The notes under the pieces were generated by a model. The model saw only the letters and a list, made by a program, of their open reading frames with translations, searched no databases and was not told where the DNA came from. A stretch of DNA of 64,000 bases, from NCBI GenBank assembly GCA_023333565.1, contig JAJKFH010000425.1, forward strand, positions 62,001 through 126,000, written 5' to 3'. Origin of the DNA: Puffinus mauretanicus. Taxonomy: Eukaryota; Chordata; Aves; Procellariiformes; Procellariidae. How positions within the stretch are numbered: the stretch's first letter is position 1; every line of letters starts with the position of its first letter. Positions 22,419-35,999 of the stretch are shown here, in pieces. The position numbers were made by a program, and so were the translations under genes.

Positions 22419-22472
22419 ATTCTATTCTATTCTATTCTATTCTATTCTATTCTATTCTATTCTATTCTATTC
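22419..22472 (+). repeat. (TATTC)n CR1 tail microsatellite
   Basis: Nearly eleven perfect TATTC units form the 3' tail of the plus-strand CR1. The length and purity make it likely to vary between individuals. Confidence 0.95.
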
Positions 22473-25400
22473 ATGATTTGCAGTAGTTGTCTATTATTTT
22501 TGGTTGGATATTTGCTGGCATAGATTAATCTTGTTTGAAAGCTTTCTTGGAATTCTGTGCCACAAAGTGATTTTGTGGAGGTGATTGAATTTCTCTAGGT
22601 TTGATGAAAATTTAATTGTGAACATGGTACTAGGGGTTGCTGTTTCGAAACTGTTACTGAACATTTCAGAATAACAAAAATTGATGGGGATAGGGTATAC
22701 AACGTATTTGGGATATAGGTAAAATAGAGATGTGTTAATTTGATTTGGCTAGTGTTTCTCTTATTTGGGTATGAGTATTTGAAAGGAGTATGCTGCTGTT
22801 TTGAATTCATACAGACTTTTGCACTGCAGTTATATTGACAAGCATACCTGAAGCATAGAACAGGTGTTCCTATACTTGTGTGTCTTTAAATTTAAGTAAA
22901 TAAATGTGACAATCAAATTGAGTTTGCACACCGCATATACTAAAAGTTGACATTTGCTTTGAAACAGCTTGCACCAAGCAATTTCTGAAACATTGCAAAC
23001 TTCCTCCATCCACAAGTAATGCTAATAAACAATGCCATATGAGCTACCTCTGAATGTTTAAAGGAGCAGACAAGGTGACCACTTCAAATTGTTATCGACA
23101 AAAGCAATAACAATATTTCTATTAAAAGCACACAGTGCATCAGATAATAAATCTCAAATGTTTAGTAGAACTGTCAAACATACATTATTCTGGACTTCTA
23201 CTTAGAAATGTTTTCAGATCCTAACTTGACAGTGCTGTGTGTAATGTCCCTGGGGCTATTTCGTAGAGCAACATTGGTAATGAACTATGCAGAACTGTGC
23301 TTTTCTCTTTTCACCAACAACAGCGTAGCCAAGATGACATTTAACAAATGAAGAGAAATTCTTTGGGAGAAAAGAAAAAACAATAGGTTTATCCTGTCTT
23401 TGCTTAAGGGAAAAAAAAAAAAACACAAAACAACCAAAATCCTAATACCACTCCATTGGGAAAGTCATTCACTTTCTTTCCCCTTCCATGACTCAACTTC
23501 AATACGAGGCAATTTGTCAGAGCAATTGAGCATCTAGGAGCACCTACGTTAGTGATAATTAAGGATTATAACTGCAGCTGGTTTGGGGGGGGGTGTTATG
23601 TTTTTGTTTTGTTTGGTTTCTTTTTTAGTCTTTGCTTTTAACCTTATGTGAGTTGTGAAGTCTACCCTTAAAACATCTGGGCTTCTTACTGAAACAATGG
23701 CATAGTTTCTGCAGTAATCTTGTATAATTTCTGATGAATGGTAGGGTACATTTAAGCAGTTCTAATGGGGTGAGCAATATTATTTTAAAGGGCTTTGATC
23801 ATTACTTATCTTCCAGCTGATTATAGGAATCTTGTTGGAAGCTTTCAAAGGATTTTTAATTTTGAATCTCTTTATGTCTTCAGCTTAGTGATGACATTAA
23901 TTTCCCCTATTGCTTGTGAAAGGAAGCATAGTTTTGTTTCAGACGTTTTTTGTTCTGTGTGTCATGTCTTTTGTGCATGCAGATGGGACTGATTAATTCT
24001 GTGGCCTTACTTTTACAAAAAAAAAAAAAAAAAAAGAAATCAGGGGGTGGTAAGCATAACTACTTCTGCTAAAATCTATACATAATGAAAGAAATGTGGG
24101 TTTTACCTCAGAAACAAAACAGTTAACACAGCTCTGTACATGAGCTCTGAGCAGATTTTTTTCTCTGTTCACAGACTACTCAAGATCTTTTGCAACAGCT
24201 GAGCTTTTGCTAAGGGGGAATTCTTTTCTATGCAGAGATATGGCACAGTCCACTTAATCTCTTGAATCCTACTTAAACCTTCAAAATAAGGTTTAAGCAG
24301 TATATAAATAAGGCATTAGCCTCCACTGTAGGGTGAATTTCAACCTTTCTGAATTAGCAATTTTCTTTCCGTTTGACAATGACCTAAGAACACCTAAGGT
24401 TAAAAATTAAAGGTAAAGGAAGGATCATGCATAAATGATGGCATTAAGAATTATTATTGACATTACTTTATATTTAAATAGACAAAGGCTAACATCTAAT
24501 TTATATTACTTTCATTTATTAGGGCTCCTGAATTAAGCATAGTGCTGAATATATGCATTTCAATTCTGGAGTAATTTCTTGCATGCGATGAAATTGGTCT
24601 TGTACAGTTAGATCTATATATTTTTGGTTTTTTTTTTTTTAATAAATATTAATGAATGGTTTACTGAAACCAGTCAACAAATACAATTAAGACAGTCCCT
24701 TTTTCATTCTCTCCTTGCTGAGATAGACTCTGAATCTTAATTTCATTCCTTATAATGCACTGCAAAACATCCCAGTGCTGATAAAAAAATCAGCTTCTGC
24801 ACAGAATAAGATTAGAGAGCAAATTTTAAAATTTTCTGAATGTTTTATTAAAGTCTTTTTCTTATTGAAAAAAGTAAACAATCAAACAAAAAAACCCTCC
24901 AATTCAGAATCTTAGTCATTTGGTCATGGTGTACCTTCAGTTTTCTCAAATCGCCATGTCTAGAAATTGTAAACATTAAAACAACAACAACAACAACAAC
25001 ATCAAACTGAAAAATCCTCGAAACAGAGCAAAAAACCCCAACCACAAAACAAATACTTATTTTGGTACATGTACAGGAATAGCCAGCTCATTCATCTGTT
25101 AAAAAAAAAAAAAAACCAAACCCTCTGAGCTGAGAAAGAAGAAAAAAGTACCTTCACTATATAATGTATTCATAACAACTAATTTAACTGACTCAAGCTT
25201 TCAGTACTTTTTTCAGCCATGGATGAAGCACTTCAACTTTCACTTTTTATTAAGTAAGGCAAATCATGAAGAGTTTCATGCCTTCTTTTTTTTTTTCTTT
25301 TTTTTCAATTAAAAAAATGAAGTTAAAAGCTGCCTGGCCACAGGGGAAAAAGTACTGGAATAAATGGCTTAACAAATGTGTTCTATTTTCAAAGGCAAGA

Positions 25401-26500
25401 AAAAGCTTCCTGTCTGGTCAAGGCAGTTAAATCTCTCAATTTTTATTAATAATAAAGGTAGGGTGGGGATGTTTCATGCTTTCAAATTAGTTTCCTGATT
25501 AAAAATAAGTTAAAAGTTGCCCAGGTGCATTAGAAACAAGGAGTGGGCTGAAAACCACAATACATAGTGTTTTAACAGCAGAGGAGAAACTAGATGAAAT
25601 TTCATGAAAAATGTACTTTATTGTCTTTGTTATCTTTCGGTGGGTTTGGATGCTCCACGGAGAATAATGAAATAATCTTTTGTGTTCATTGGGAGGCTTT
25701 CAGTCTATGTATCAAGTAAAATGGTAATTTCAAAATGGCATGCTTATAGAAGTAATTTTTTTAAATGAATGTAGAATCTAAATTTGCATACAATTTTCAA
25801 TAACAAATTTTCAGGCTATGTAAACTGACTACTTGAATAAATGAAGCACAAACTACTTAAATAATTATAAAATACCTCTAATTCATGGCATCGATTGTGT
25901 GTTTCTGCTTTAGCATGATTTGTAAGCATCTGAAAAGGAAGATTTAGGATGGACTGCAACTTATCATCTCTCACTATACATATTTTAAATAATCTGTTTC
26001 TAAAGCTCAGCCACATTCAAACTACACAATAGATTAAGGCAGAAAATATATTGAAACTGCAGGGTACTGAATGTGAAAAAGTAATGGAAACAGTCTATTG
26101 TGGAAATATTTGGACACAGCATTGAAGAGTTATAAAGGTAGTTTTGGTGGAGTCTGTGTAATTATCTTCAGATGTTGGAAGTCAGTCACCACCTATTCAC
26201 TAAACTGTGTGCCACAACATTTGTTGTGTTTTACCGTGTTTGCTATCCTCTGTAAAGAAAACCATGTTATGTATATTATGTTCTGTTTTATAGGCTTCCG
26301 TAGCTGCAGATTGGAATGTGTCATGGATTCTTGCTGCAGTACAACCCACGGGGCTTCATCTTTCTCCAAAACACATTTTATGTAACTCATTTTGCTACTT
26401 CTACAGAACTAACACTTTTTCTCATTAGACCAAAACATGAAGCCTTTTATGGTTACAAACTGGTGATTTATATCTCTGACATATGTTGGTTCTCTGCTTT
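22473..26500. other. unique non-coding DNA
   Basis: No transposon or exon is recognised. The block holds A13 (23411-23423), A19 (24017-24035), a (CAA)n run (about 24979-25001), A15 (25101-25115) and T-rich runs near 25286-25305. An inverted repeat of SOX-like motifs lies at 23088-23114. Confidence 0.6.
23088..23114. promoter_or_regulatory. inverted ATTGTTAT/ATAACAAT pair (SOX-like)
   Basis: ATTGTTAT (23088-23095) and its exact reverse complement ATAACAAT (23107-23114) are separated by 11 bases. ATTGTT/AACAAT is the core bound by SOX HMG-box factors, some of which bind paired sites as dimers. Function is inferred from the motif only. Confidence 0.25.
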
Positions 26501-29500
26501 TATCAGCTTTTAAATAGCTTCTTTACTTCATCAATTCTGAGAGCTTTTTCAGTGCCTTTGTGCTTCGCAGGTTCTCTGACAATGACTATGAATAAAAATA
26601 TGCCCTTGCACAGACTCTTAGCCATTCTTAAAGCTAAGCAATAGTGAAAGAAGGAAAGGAATATGACAGTATCAGCAAATATAACACCAAAATACTTTTT
26701 GCATAAGCTAAACTCAATTGAATGTCAACCTTGTAAAAATGTATGAGTTCGCCCAAGTTGACCTACTGTCAATATCATTCAAAAAAGACAAATAGACTTC
26801 TGGACTATATATGTTTCCTTTGAAGGTCCTCGGAATTTTTATGTTACCTGTCCATTTTCCTTGTCCTTTTTGTGCTTTAGTTATCAAACCTTGAAAGTAA
26901 TACAAGATCATTTCTTTCACCTGCTTTCCTCAATGTTCATCATCAAATCTCATGAGTTCTGATTTTGAGAAGAAATAACTGTAAATACTTCATATCCCTA
27001 CGTAAATTAGAATTCAAGTGTTAAGAATATAGAAGGATAAATATTTTAAGTGTCACATCTCTCAAATAATATGTATCCATCCATTGTATGGTGGTAGTGA
27101 TTGCAAGCCACAGCAGACACTGGGAATGCTAGACATTATGTCTATATGTGATCTCATTCCAAAGGGATCATAAGTAAAATAAGCAAGACAAGAGATAGTG
27201 GAATATTATTAAACTGCTAACACTCCTATAGAATCAGCAAATCAAACTATAAAGCTCTTTTTTGCCTTAAACCACAATAGGCTTGAGCAGAGATTGTATT
27301 ATAGGATTTATATTAAAATTACGTATGTATTAGTTTGGTAAGGTTGTAAGTGAAATACATTAACATGAAGTAACTAAGAGTGATGTTTAAAGTCATAAAA
27401 TTGAGTCAATGTTTTCCACTGTCCCTGAGTCTCTCTGGTAAATAAAAAAGGACAGTGACTACTCTGTGTCCCCAAAGGCCTGCTGTGGTGATACAAACTG
27501 CGCTTAAGCAGGTAAATTCTCTTACTCCCAGACACATGTAGTGGTATTCAAACTATTCATTTGGAATAGTCCGATCCTGAACCATGCCTGGATATTGTTT
27601 CTGAGCATGCTGCCTGGCTAAGTCAGACTAGGTCAGGAACCATGCCAACTGTTTAACAGTGTGGAGTATTGCATGCCAGTGCTTGCAAAGGTAAACAAAC
27701 TCTGTCCGCTGAACATAAAAGAAATGTAAGGAAATAATAACTGAACTTCAGCATTTCAGTAAAACCATCTAAAATTAGGAAGGTTGTACTCTAAGTAATT
27801 AGTTGCACATAAGATATATTGAAATTAACCTTTTTCTTTTGTATTTGTGCATGTGCGTGCAGATATGTGTCTGTGCCAAATATCATTGTACAATACAGTA
27901 ACTGAGTTGATTCACATGATGGTAAAATTGTTATTTCATCTGAGCATGGTCTTTGACTTATAAGGCTAGAGTGCTTTCAAAATAGAGCACTCTGCAATAT
28001 GAATAAACCCATGATCTTTATTTCTCATTAAGTGTTAAAATACAAGATTTTATTTCTGCTCAACAGCAGCTACTAGAAATTATTTAGCTACGCGTTTGTA
28101 AGAAGTGCTTACATTGCACCTTTATACAGTAATTTACCTTTTACAGTAAATATTTCTTTGTGAAACTATCCAAAGAAAAATGTCAAGGTCATAAAAGCTT
28201 TAGTATTTTTGATGTTCTAAATTCTGCTTGATTTATCATTCTGTTCCTGATTGTAATACTTGTCATTCTTTTTATCTTATTGAGCTTTGTGATTGATTTT
28301 TCCTTCTTTTGTCTGTCTTTAATGTTACTAGTCTTCTATTGTGTGAAGTTTTGCAGCAAATGTTGATCTGCTATAGCTACTTGGAAATAAGTAACAAATA
28401 AACCTTCATCGTAAGTTCAGTAAAAATTTAGATATGTGCTCACATGAGATACTCCAATAGAACTATAAGTTATGAATCAAAGCTACAAATGACCCACATG
28501 TTCCATAACTGCATGATAACCTTAGAGACTGAACTATTCTGTAGGAAAAAAAAAAAAGAACTAAAGAAACATGCTTCCCAATAGATTTGTCATATTTCCT
28601 TTATACACTCTGTCAAAACAACTTCTGCTCCTGTTGTAATAACTTAAGTGTCTATAAAGTTTGTACTAAAGTTTTTCTAATTTCATTTTCATTAAGAGTA
28701 ATTATACATTTTTACACTGTGGTTGGAAGAAAAGTTTTATTCTGCCAAGTTCTGAGTATCATTATTTTCTTTGAATGGACCAATAAATAAATTAGCTATG
28801 ATGTCCAATGCTATGTTCAGAGCACATTATACGCATAGAAGAGAAAGAACTCACTAAGCCATATCACTTCAAGCAATTTTATTATATCATTTCTTCCCAT
28901 GCCAGGTTGCTATATGAACTAGATTTAAATTAAGAGCAACCGGATTTAAATTAATAGCTATAACTGTATCTGAAAGGTAGTCATGATTGCATAAGAGTCA
29001 ATAAATAATTTTAATTTGGTAGCCGCAGACATTTTTAATATTTTTTCCAGTTTTTAAGTTTTACTTAACAATAACAATGAGGACTATTTTTTACAGTTAT
29101 TCCACCTCTGTTTTGAGAGCACTCACTTTGAACTATCTCAGAGCAGTCAGATACAGTGTTCAACCTATGTTAAGAATACTAGCACAGAAAAATTAATGGG
29201 AAATTAATCCAGTGAAAATTTCTTATGAATGCTTTTCTTATCTAGGGAGAAAAATGCTCATTTATTTATTTATGTATATTTAAAACAGTTGCTGAAACTA
29301 TATTAGCTCTCTGTATATTAGATCTACATCTTTCTGAAGCTTCTCGGCTCCAGGCCAGATTATGTTGTGCTGGAGGTAAACCTATGTTTCACTGTGGGAC
29401 TACTTTCCTGTTTAAGTACTAGTAAGTTTTATTTGAATGGTCTTTAACTATCACATGCTACATTTTACCTCCCCTATAGACAATGAAACAGGCTAACACA

Positions 29501-30674
29501 TGGGTCCAAACTTTAACAGAAAAAAAAAAGAAGTAATTGCTATGATACTTAAAGTTTCTCATAAACCCATGGGATTTTTTCATGTATACCTGCTAACTTC
29601 AAATGTATGGACAGCACAGAAAATAAATAAATATGTATATTATAAAACACTGGCAATAAATTGTAGAATGCTGTCTGGTGATATAAGAATAGCAAAACCA
29701 CTTCAAGGATCAGCATGTATACTGTGAGCCACTGTGAAAATAAAAGGCTGCTATAGCGATCAAGAGAAAGTCTGCAACTGTTCAGTGCTCCTCTGAGATG
29801 CATTTCACTTTTTCATTTGTTATTTTTTGTGGTTGGATATAAAATTAATCCTAGGACTATCCTTCTCTAAGTAATGTATATGAAATGCATCTACTGATAT
29901 TCTCAAACATACTGCTAACAAATTGTCCTAGCTATAGTAACACTTGTTGGATTTTGCTATTTTCTAAAATGGTAATAACACTACCAAGTTTATTCTGAAC
30001 AAATGAGATAAATTAACATGGTATGAAGGGATGAAAAAAAGTTTTTATATCTGTGTAATATCTGCCACTACTTTGTATGATAACAAGAGAATCCGTGGTG
30101 TGGACTAGTTCTGGGTCACATGGAGCAGAATGATATGGCAAAGGGCTAGGAACAAGGTCTCCTCAGTGGTAGGGAGTACGCTGATTCCTCCAGCACAGGA
30201 ACCAACAACGCTACTTCCCAAAGGCATGTTTATGTTGACAACATATACTCTCAGGTCACTATATGAAACATTGTGGGGGTAGGAGGGCATTAAATGGCAT
30301 TCTGTCTCCTTCTCGTTATTCTTGCTAAAGGAAACATTGAAAAGCCAGTTACTGTTCATTGTACAAAGCTGGGGGATTCATCTCACCTAAACTTATTTGA
30401 AATTCAGATTAATTGTCTTGTCTTTACTCAAATCAACGGAGGCCTCACTGGAATGTGCTGTGGCATGTCCCCAGGTCTCAGCATCTGCATTGCCTGCACT
30501 CGTACCCTGGTCTAAATTTACCCATACACAAGGTTTCTTTGTAATGAAAACTGGGGTATATTTGTTGAGGAGAAGCAACAGGGAAGGACTTGTATGCCCT
30601 TGGGAGTTAGCCTAAATGACACCACAACCAAACACACACCCAGCTCTGTGAATCTGGAAATGTTTAGAGAGGAC
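26501..30674. other. unique non-coding DNA
   Basis: Nothing recognised as an exon or transposon. There is an imperfect direct repeat of GATTTAAATTAA (28922-28933 and 28943-28954) and an A-run near 28545. Confidence 0.6.
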
Positions 30675-30801
30675 TGTCGTGGTTTAACCTGGCAGCAGCC
30701 AAATACCACGCAGCCGCTCACTCACTCCCCCGCCAGGTGGGATGGGGGAGAGAATCAGAAGGGTAAAAGTGAGAAAAACTCGTGGGTTGAGATAAAGACA
30801 G

Positions 30802-30807
30802 TTTAAT
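30802..30807 (-). terminator. LTR 2 polyadenylation signal ATTAAA
   Basis: ATTAAA on the minus strand, in the same LTR position as 53076-53081 in LTR 3. It could end transcripts that cross the LTR in sense. Confidence 0.6.
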
Positions 30808-30986
30808 AGGGAAAGCAAAAGCCGCGCACGCAAGCAAAGCAAAACAAGGAATTCATTCACCACTTCCCATCGGCAGGCAGGTGTTCAGCCATCTCCAGGA
30901 AAGCAGGGCTCCATCACGCGTAACGGTTACTTGGGAAGACAAACGCCATCACTCCGAACGCCCCCCCTCCTTCTTCTTCACCCAGC

Positions 30987-31009
30987 CTTATATGCTGAGC
31001 ATGACGTCC
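30987..31009 (-). promoter_or_regulatory. LTR 2 core promoter: TATA-like box with CRE-like site
   Basis: TATAAG (30987-30992) lies just downstream of a GGACGTCA element (31002-31009), both on the minus strand. The CpG in the CRE-like core is intact only in this copy. Confidence 0.55.
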
Positions 31010-31249
31010 TATGTTATGGAATAGCCTATTGGCCAGCTGGGCCAGCCGTCCTGGCCATGCTCCCTCCCAGCCCCCTGCACATCTGGCAGGGCATGGGAAG
31101 ACAAAAAGTCCTTGATTAGCATAAACATTACCTAGCAAGAACCAAAACATCAGTGTGCCATCAACATTATTCTCACACTACATCCAAAACACAGCACTAT
31201 ACCAGTTAATAGGAAGAAAATCAACTCCATCCCAGCCAAAACCAGGACA

Positions 31250-34200
31250 GTGCAATATCATAGACATAGTTTTTCATAGTTGTTTTAGGTTTATTTTAGG
31301 ATCAGCACTGGATAATGAGAGTGTCCAAGCAACAGAGGTTCCCACCTTCTCCAGAGCAATGCAAAGTAACCTTTAACTGAAGCCAGCTTTTTTTTTTGAC
31401 AAAGTACAACAGAGGATAACAGCAGGACTTTCTGGATTTTAGAATGAGTAAAAGAAGGACCAGTTCACAAAACTTTCTGCTAAAATCCACCCACTATTAA
31501 AGTCTTTTGGGACTAGTGAAGAGTAAAATGACCTCACGCTTCCTTCATCTAATACATATGTTCACGTGTCATATAGTGATTTCAGGATCATGAAAGTCAC
31601 ATGGTTTAGAGTTCCTTTCACGTTGTTGTTCCTTTATTTTTACTAAGTGTGAGCTTTGGACAGTCCTAAATTGCTATATGTATTTCAAAGAAGCAAACCT
31701 ATCATCTTTTATGTAGTTTACGTTTGATTTGCAGCTCAGAATTCCTCAGTAATGGGAAAAAGAGAGAGACTATCTTTGAGCTCTTGAATTGTATTTAACA
31801 ATTGCAAATTTACAAGAAGTTTTAGTTCAGATAATCACAGGACTAGTTTAATTGATATTTCTGGTTAATTGAGAAGTAAACTTCAATGATGTTTTCTCTG
31901 AAAAGTTTCACTTAAAAATGAATATATATACAATTTTCATTGTAAGAGTTAAGGATAAATGCAAGCTATTTTTTATGCCACTATTTTTTTTTTTTAAGTT
32001 CTCCCCTCTAGGTTGATTTTCTCAATTAAACTTGTTATTTTATTAACACTTAAGACAGATTTTCCTGAAACCAATATGAAAGTATTCTTGCTAAAGCTCA
32101 CAGATGTTCTGTTAAAAGTAATGAACTCTTGTTTGCTGTTAATGGAGTTTTATACAGTTATTACATCGATGTTATTTGAATGAGATATTATAGTAACACC
32201 AATTTTATCTGGTTATTAATGTTTACCTAACTACCTTTAACACAACCAGAGGTTTACTTTGGTGTCCAGGCATACCTTTAGTTTCTTCAGTGGCAAAAAT
32301 ATATTTTTCAACTTCTGCTCACTGATGTAATGTAATGCATGACACAATCCAGATGGAAGAATTTATATAAATATATATTATTTCATTACTTGTAATATCT
32401 TTTTTTTTTCCTTTTTGTGAGCTTTCAATTACATAATTTTTTAGTTACCAGATAGCTCATGGAGACAGACTGTTGTCTCATCACATGAGACAGAAAGACA
32501 ATGTTTGTAAAAATCATGTTGATTTCCTTTACTAGAAAAGAAGCTGTATTCATGTCCTTGATAAATAATGAAATGATAATTATTTTTTCAGTCCACCATC
32601 TGATACTCTGCAATTGTCAAAAAACATATTTGTTATTCAAGTGGTAGTGTCAGATTGTCCATAGCTTGTCATGTTTCAGCCTCAGCCATAAAGAAAACTA
32701 TGCAAGTTCAGGGCTGTTTGCTTTCCACTACTTTGCATGGTGTAAAAGAAAAGCATGTCTGATGCAATGGAAGAAAATTGATAGTCTAGATCTTGAAGGA
32801 ACTATGTGCCTACTCTCATCTTCCCACTCTGTACATGCGCAGCCTAATCTCAGAGCCTGGCAAAAGACTCTCTTTACAATATTCTAGGCTACTGCAGTGC
32901 CTTGAAAGCTAGGACCTTTAATAAGCTGTGACCTTTAATAAGCTGTGATAAGTTATGTTATACACTAACTAAAGTTATACCCATCAGCCTGGTCAGTACT
33001 CTGGAGTATCAGAGAACATCAATATGGGGCTGATAATCTTGCGCATGTGAGACAGGCAATTTTGAGAACTTGAGAACTTCATAAATGCGTATGTCTACAT
33101 CTATCAGCATTAGTTGTATAGTAATACAGTACATGCAGGTGAGATGAAGGTAGAATGAATTCCAGACCTGACAAAGGCTCTTTGTACATTTTGGCCAGCT
33201 AATAATAGAGAAATTAATCGAATTGTAAAAGACTATATCTGCAATTTTATTACATGTATCTGGGAGGAAAGTATCTTGACATTCAGGTGGTTGTTCTTAT
33301 ACATTAACTGCAAGCCTGAAGAGCATGATGAAATGACAACTAGTGAAATGTGTCCTGAACATGCAAGCAAAAAAAAAAAAAAAAGCACAACTATATTAAT
33401 GTAATTAATTTGCTATCTATACCTGTATTCATATGATACATAAGCTACGTATTTCTTATTAGGAAAAAAAATAAGGTCCCCAACCACCTGATCACATTAA
33501 AAAAAAAAAAAAAAAAAAATCATATTTTATTCTCTCTTTTTCCCTTGTCAATCTGGCTGTGAAGAAAAAAATATTTTCTGTCCCAACTGTCCCAGCTACC
33601 AGAAAGGGTAACTGGAAAAATATCCACAACTTATAAAAATCTACAGTCCTTCACTAAATCTAAGGGCTATTAATCTGAGCATGAACACTAGTCTGGAAGG
33701 GCATTTTACTCAGTTTAGCTTCACCTGTCATCAGAGGGCAATGGAGAGTAGCTAGGGTTAATGGGAGCATCTGACTATACATCTACTCTAAACGGAAGGC
33801 TGGCCATGATCTAGTAGTTATTATACCTTAGATCAATCCGAGAAGGCTAAAGTATGGATTTTATGCTAGTTTTAGTTAAATGGAAAATATGTGAAGAAGA
33901 CACAATAAGCATGTCTAAAACACTATGTCACGTTTTTGGTTATATATTAATTGTAACTAAAAGGCAAATGGAGTTCATATCCTGTTCTTTCATGGGTTGC
34001 ATGGTTATGATAAACAATATTAATGTCTGTGCGAAAAAATCTTGGTTGGTGTGACATGCTCTTTCCTGATTTGCTTCACATATTGGAAATGCACCAGTTT
34101 GGACATCTGAATACTTGGCCCAATGTTTATGGAAATCTAGATATTATGACACACAATTTGCTCCAGTGATACCTTGTAAATTTCATCAAACTACTTTGTT

Positions 34201-35937
34201 GCAAAGCCTTCAACAACCTGAATAGGTATTACCGGATTAAGGTATTACAGCAATGGAATATATTAAGGTATATTGGTTGAAGATCTGCCCCCCTTTTTTA
34301 TTCTGACAAAGATAATCGTGTTGCTCTTCCTTTACTGTGTCCTTCCCGCCCCCCCCCCTCCTCCTTTGAGTTGGACTGCAGCCATACAGAGTGAATAATG
34401 ACACATAAGCACATTGTTTATTTAAATAGATTTGTGTAGTTAAGTACATGACCTGTGATCTAGAGCTGAGAAAAAGAGAATTAAACACTGATTTTTAAGT
34501 GGTCTGTGAGATAAATCAGCCATCACTCCAGGACTCAGCCAACACAGATACTTTTATTTGTACTTATCACTTTGGTTTGTTTGAGTATTGTGTTAATAGT
34601 TTATATTAGTTTTTGATGTCTGTGTACTGTTAGCGTTTTCACAAAATGAGAAATGATGAAGTTATGTACTCTTTGTTAGGTAGTTACAGTTTTCACTTAA
34701 AGCAATGAAGTGCTACTTACCAGAAGAGATATACAGTAAGGATCTGATTCTCCTGTCACTTACAACAGGTTTCACACCAAGGTAAATTCCCCCCCTTCAG
34801 AAGATTTCTTAATAGTTTATGTTACTGTTACAATTCAATCCTCCTGGTGCTTCTGAACATGAGTATGTTTACACAAAACACATTCCCACAGATCTCATCA
34901 GGGCTACCTTCATGTGTAAAGATACTCAAGAGCAAAAATCCTTTGCTGAATCAGTCTTTGACAAGCAAATAACATTTTTCTCTCTTTTTTTTTTTACATT
35001 AGATGTGTTTATGGCAGTGTGGTCAGAAGCTGGAAATGTGCTATATACTTGATTGTAACACACAAATTTTGCTTTTCCTGTAGATATTTTTAACTCACAG
35101 CTGCTTAGAGTCGTTCATGATTTTCAATCTTTTATTGGTAACTTTACAGTTATTTAACAAACTATTTGTCTTTTAGAGTATTTTCATATGGAAATGCAGA
35201 CATAAAAGGTAAGCTAAGGTAAAGTAGGAAACTGTGTTTTATTATTTATGTTGCGTATAGCACAAATTGTCTTCCATCATTTCAATAAGTGAACTGTTGT
35301 GATAAAAATAATCTAAGACGACTTATCAGCATGCTGACGTATTGACTTTAAATTTAATAAATTGTAATAAATTTTAAATAAACGTAATTAGAAAAATATT
35401 TCAGAAATAACAAAGAAGATTTCTTTCTGATGGAAAGCTTACAAGTTAAGATATAGAAGTGGACACCACCTTTTAAAATAGAGTGTTTTGTAGCACTTTG
35501 CAAATATCTTACTAATTCAAAAATGTGGTTGTAACTATATTTTTATTATTATTAATTTAACAGTTTGGTGGTTGGGGTTTTTTTCTGTTTCCTTTGCTAT
35601 CTGTATTTAAGTCTGTAAAAGCATCAGCTCTAAGAGTGAGAGGAAAACTTCGTTTTCATGTTATATCACTTCTGGGAATTTCCATTGTAAGTAGAGAAGT
35701 GCCTCTTCATGCTGATTTGCACAATGGTGAGCTACTCCTCATTTTGAACACCTTCCACCAGGAGCTAAGGTAAAACTAACCACGTAATCTTCTTGTTGAT
35801 TTTAGCAAACTCTTGTTCTAATTTTATAATCTACATTTGTGCATTTAACTGAGCGGTACCTGTATGGTGGGATGTGTCTAATAGTAGTGCTTATGTATTG
35901 CTGCCTAACAGCTTGGCTGTGATTAAACACTGACTGA
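31250..35937. other. unique non-coding DNA
   Basis: No exon or transposon is recognised. The block holds T12 (31984-31995), a tandem 17-mer (32914-32947), A16 (33369-33384) and A21 (33499-33519). Confidence 0.6.
32914..32947. repeat. perfect tandem duplication of a 17-mer
   Basis: ACCTTTAATAAGCTGTG occurs twice without a gap. A recent local duplication. Confidence 0.9.
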
Positions 35938-35999
35938 AGGCTTGGAATTGGTGACCTCCCAAAGTCCTATCCGACCTAAGTAATGCTGATTCTGTGATG
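35938..35999 (+). mobile_element. short CR1 3'-end relic
   Basis: The stretch with GGTGACCTCCCAAAGTCC, CCGACCTAAG and ATTCTGTGATG matches, with decay, the last ~60 bp of CR1 (GATGACCTCC...CCAACCTAA...ATTCTATGATT). It is severely 5'-truncated and its tail is reduced to little more than one diverged octamer. Confidence 0.7.

Larger units (their letters stand above)
21430..22472 (+). mobile_element. CR1 LINE of a second lineage, 5'-truncated
   Basis: Plus-strand CR1 starting inside the reverse transcriptase (about 21430) and running through the ORF2 end and 3' UTR (GGACTAGATGACC...CCCTTCCAACTGAAA) to a (TATTC)n tail at 22419-22472. The pentamer tail and the amino-acid differences in the reverse transcriptase separate it from the octamer-tailed pair at 3484-8058. 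At least two frameshifts show it is an old, dead copy. Confidence 0.93.
30675..31249 (-). mobile_element. solo LTR 2 of the same avian endogenous retrovirus family
   Basis: A 575-bp LTR on the minus strand with intact ends (TGTC...GACA in plus-strand reading). It keeps more CpGs than the other copies, suggesting it is the youngest or least methylated. The sense strand has a CRE-like site (TGACGTC, read on the plus strand at 31002-31008), a TATAAG box (30987-30992) and an intact ATTAAA polyadenylation signal (30802-30807). The flanking pentamers differ (AGGAC on the left, GTGCA on the right), so the expected 5-bp target duplication is missing. No internal viral sequence is present. Confidence 0.93.

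Noticed and set aside
33499..33519. A21 run considered as the tail of a processed pseudogene
   Set aside because: No gene-like sequence lies upstream, no flanking target duplication is visible, and CR1 machinery in birds rarely makes poly(A)-tailed copies.
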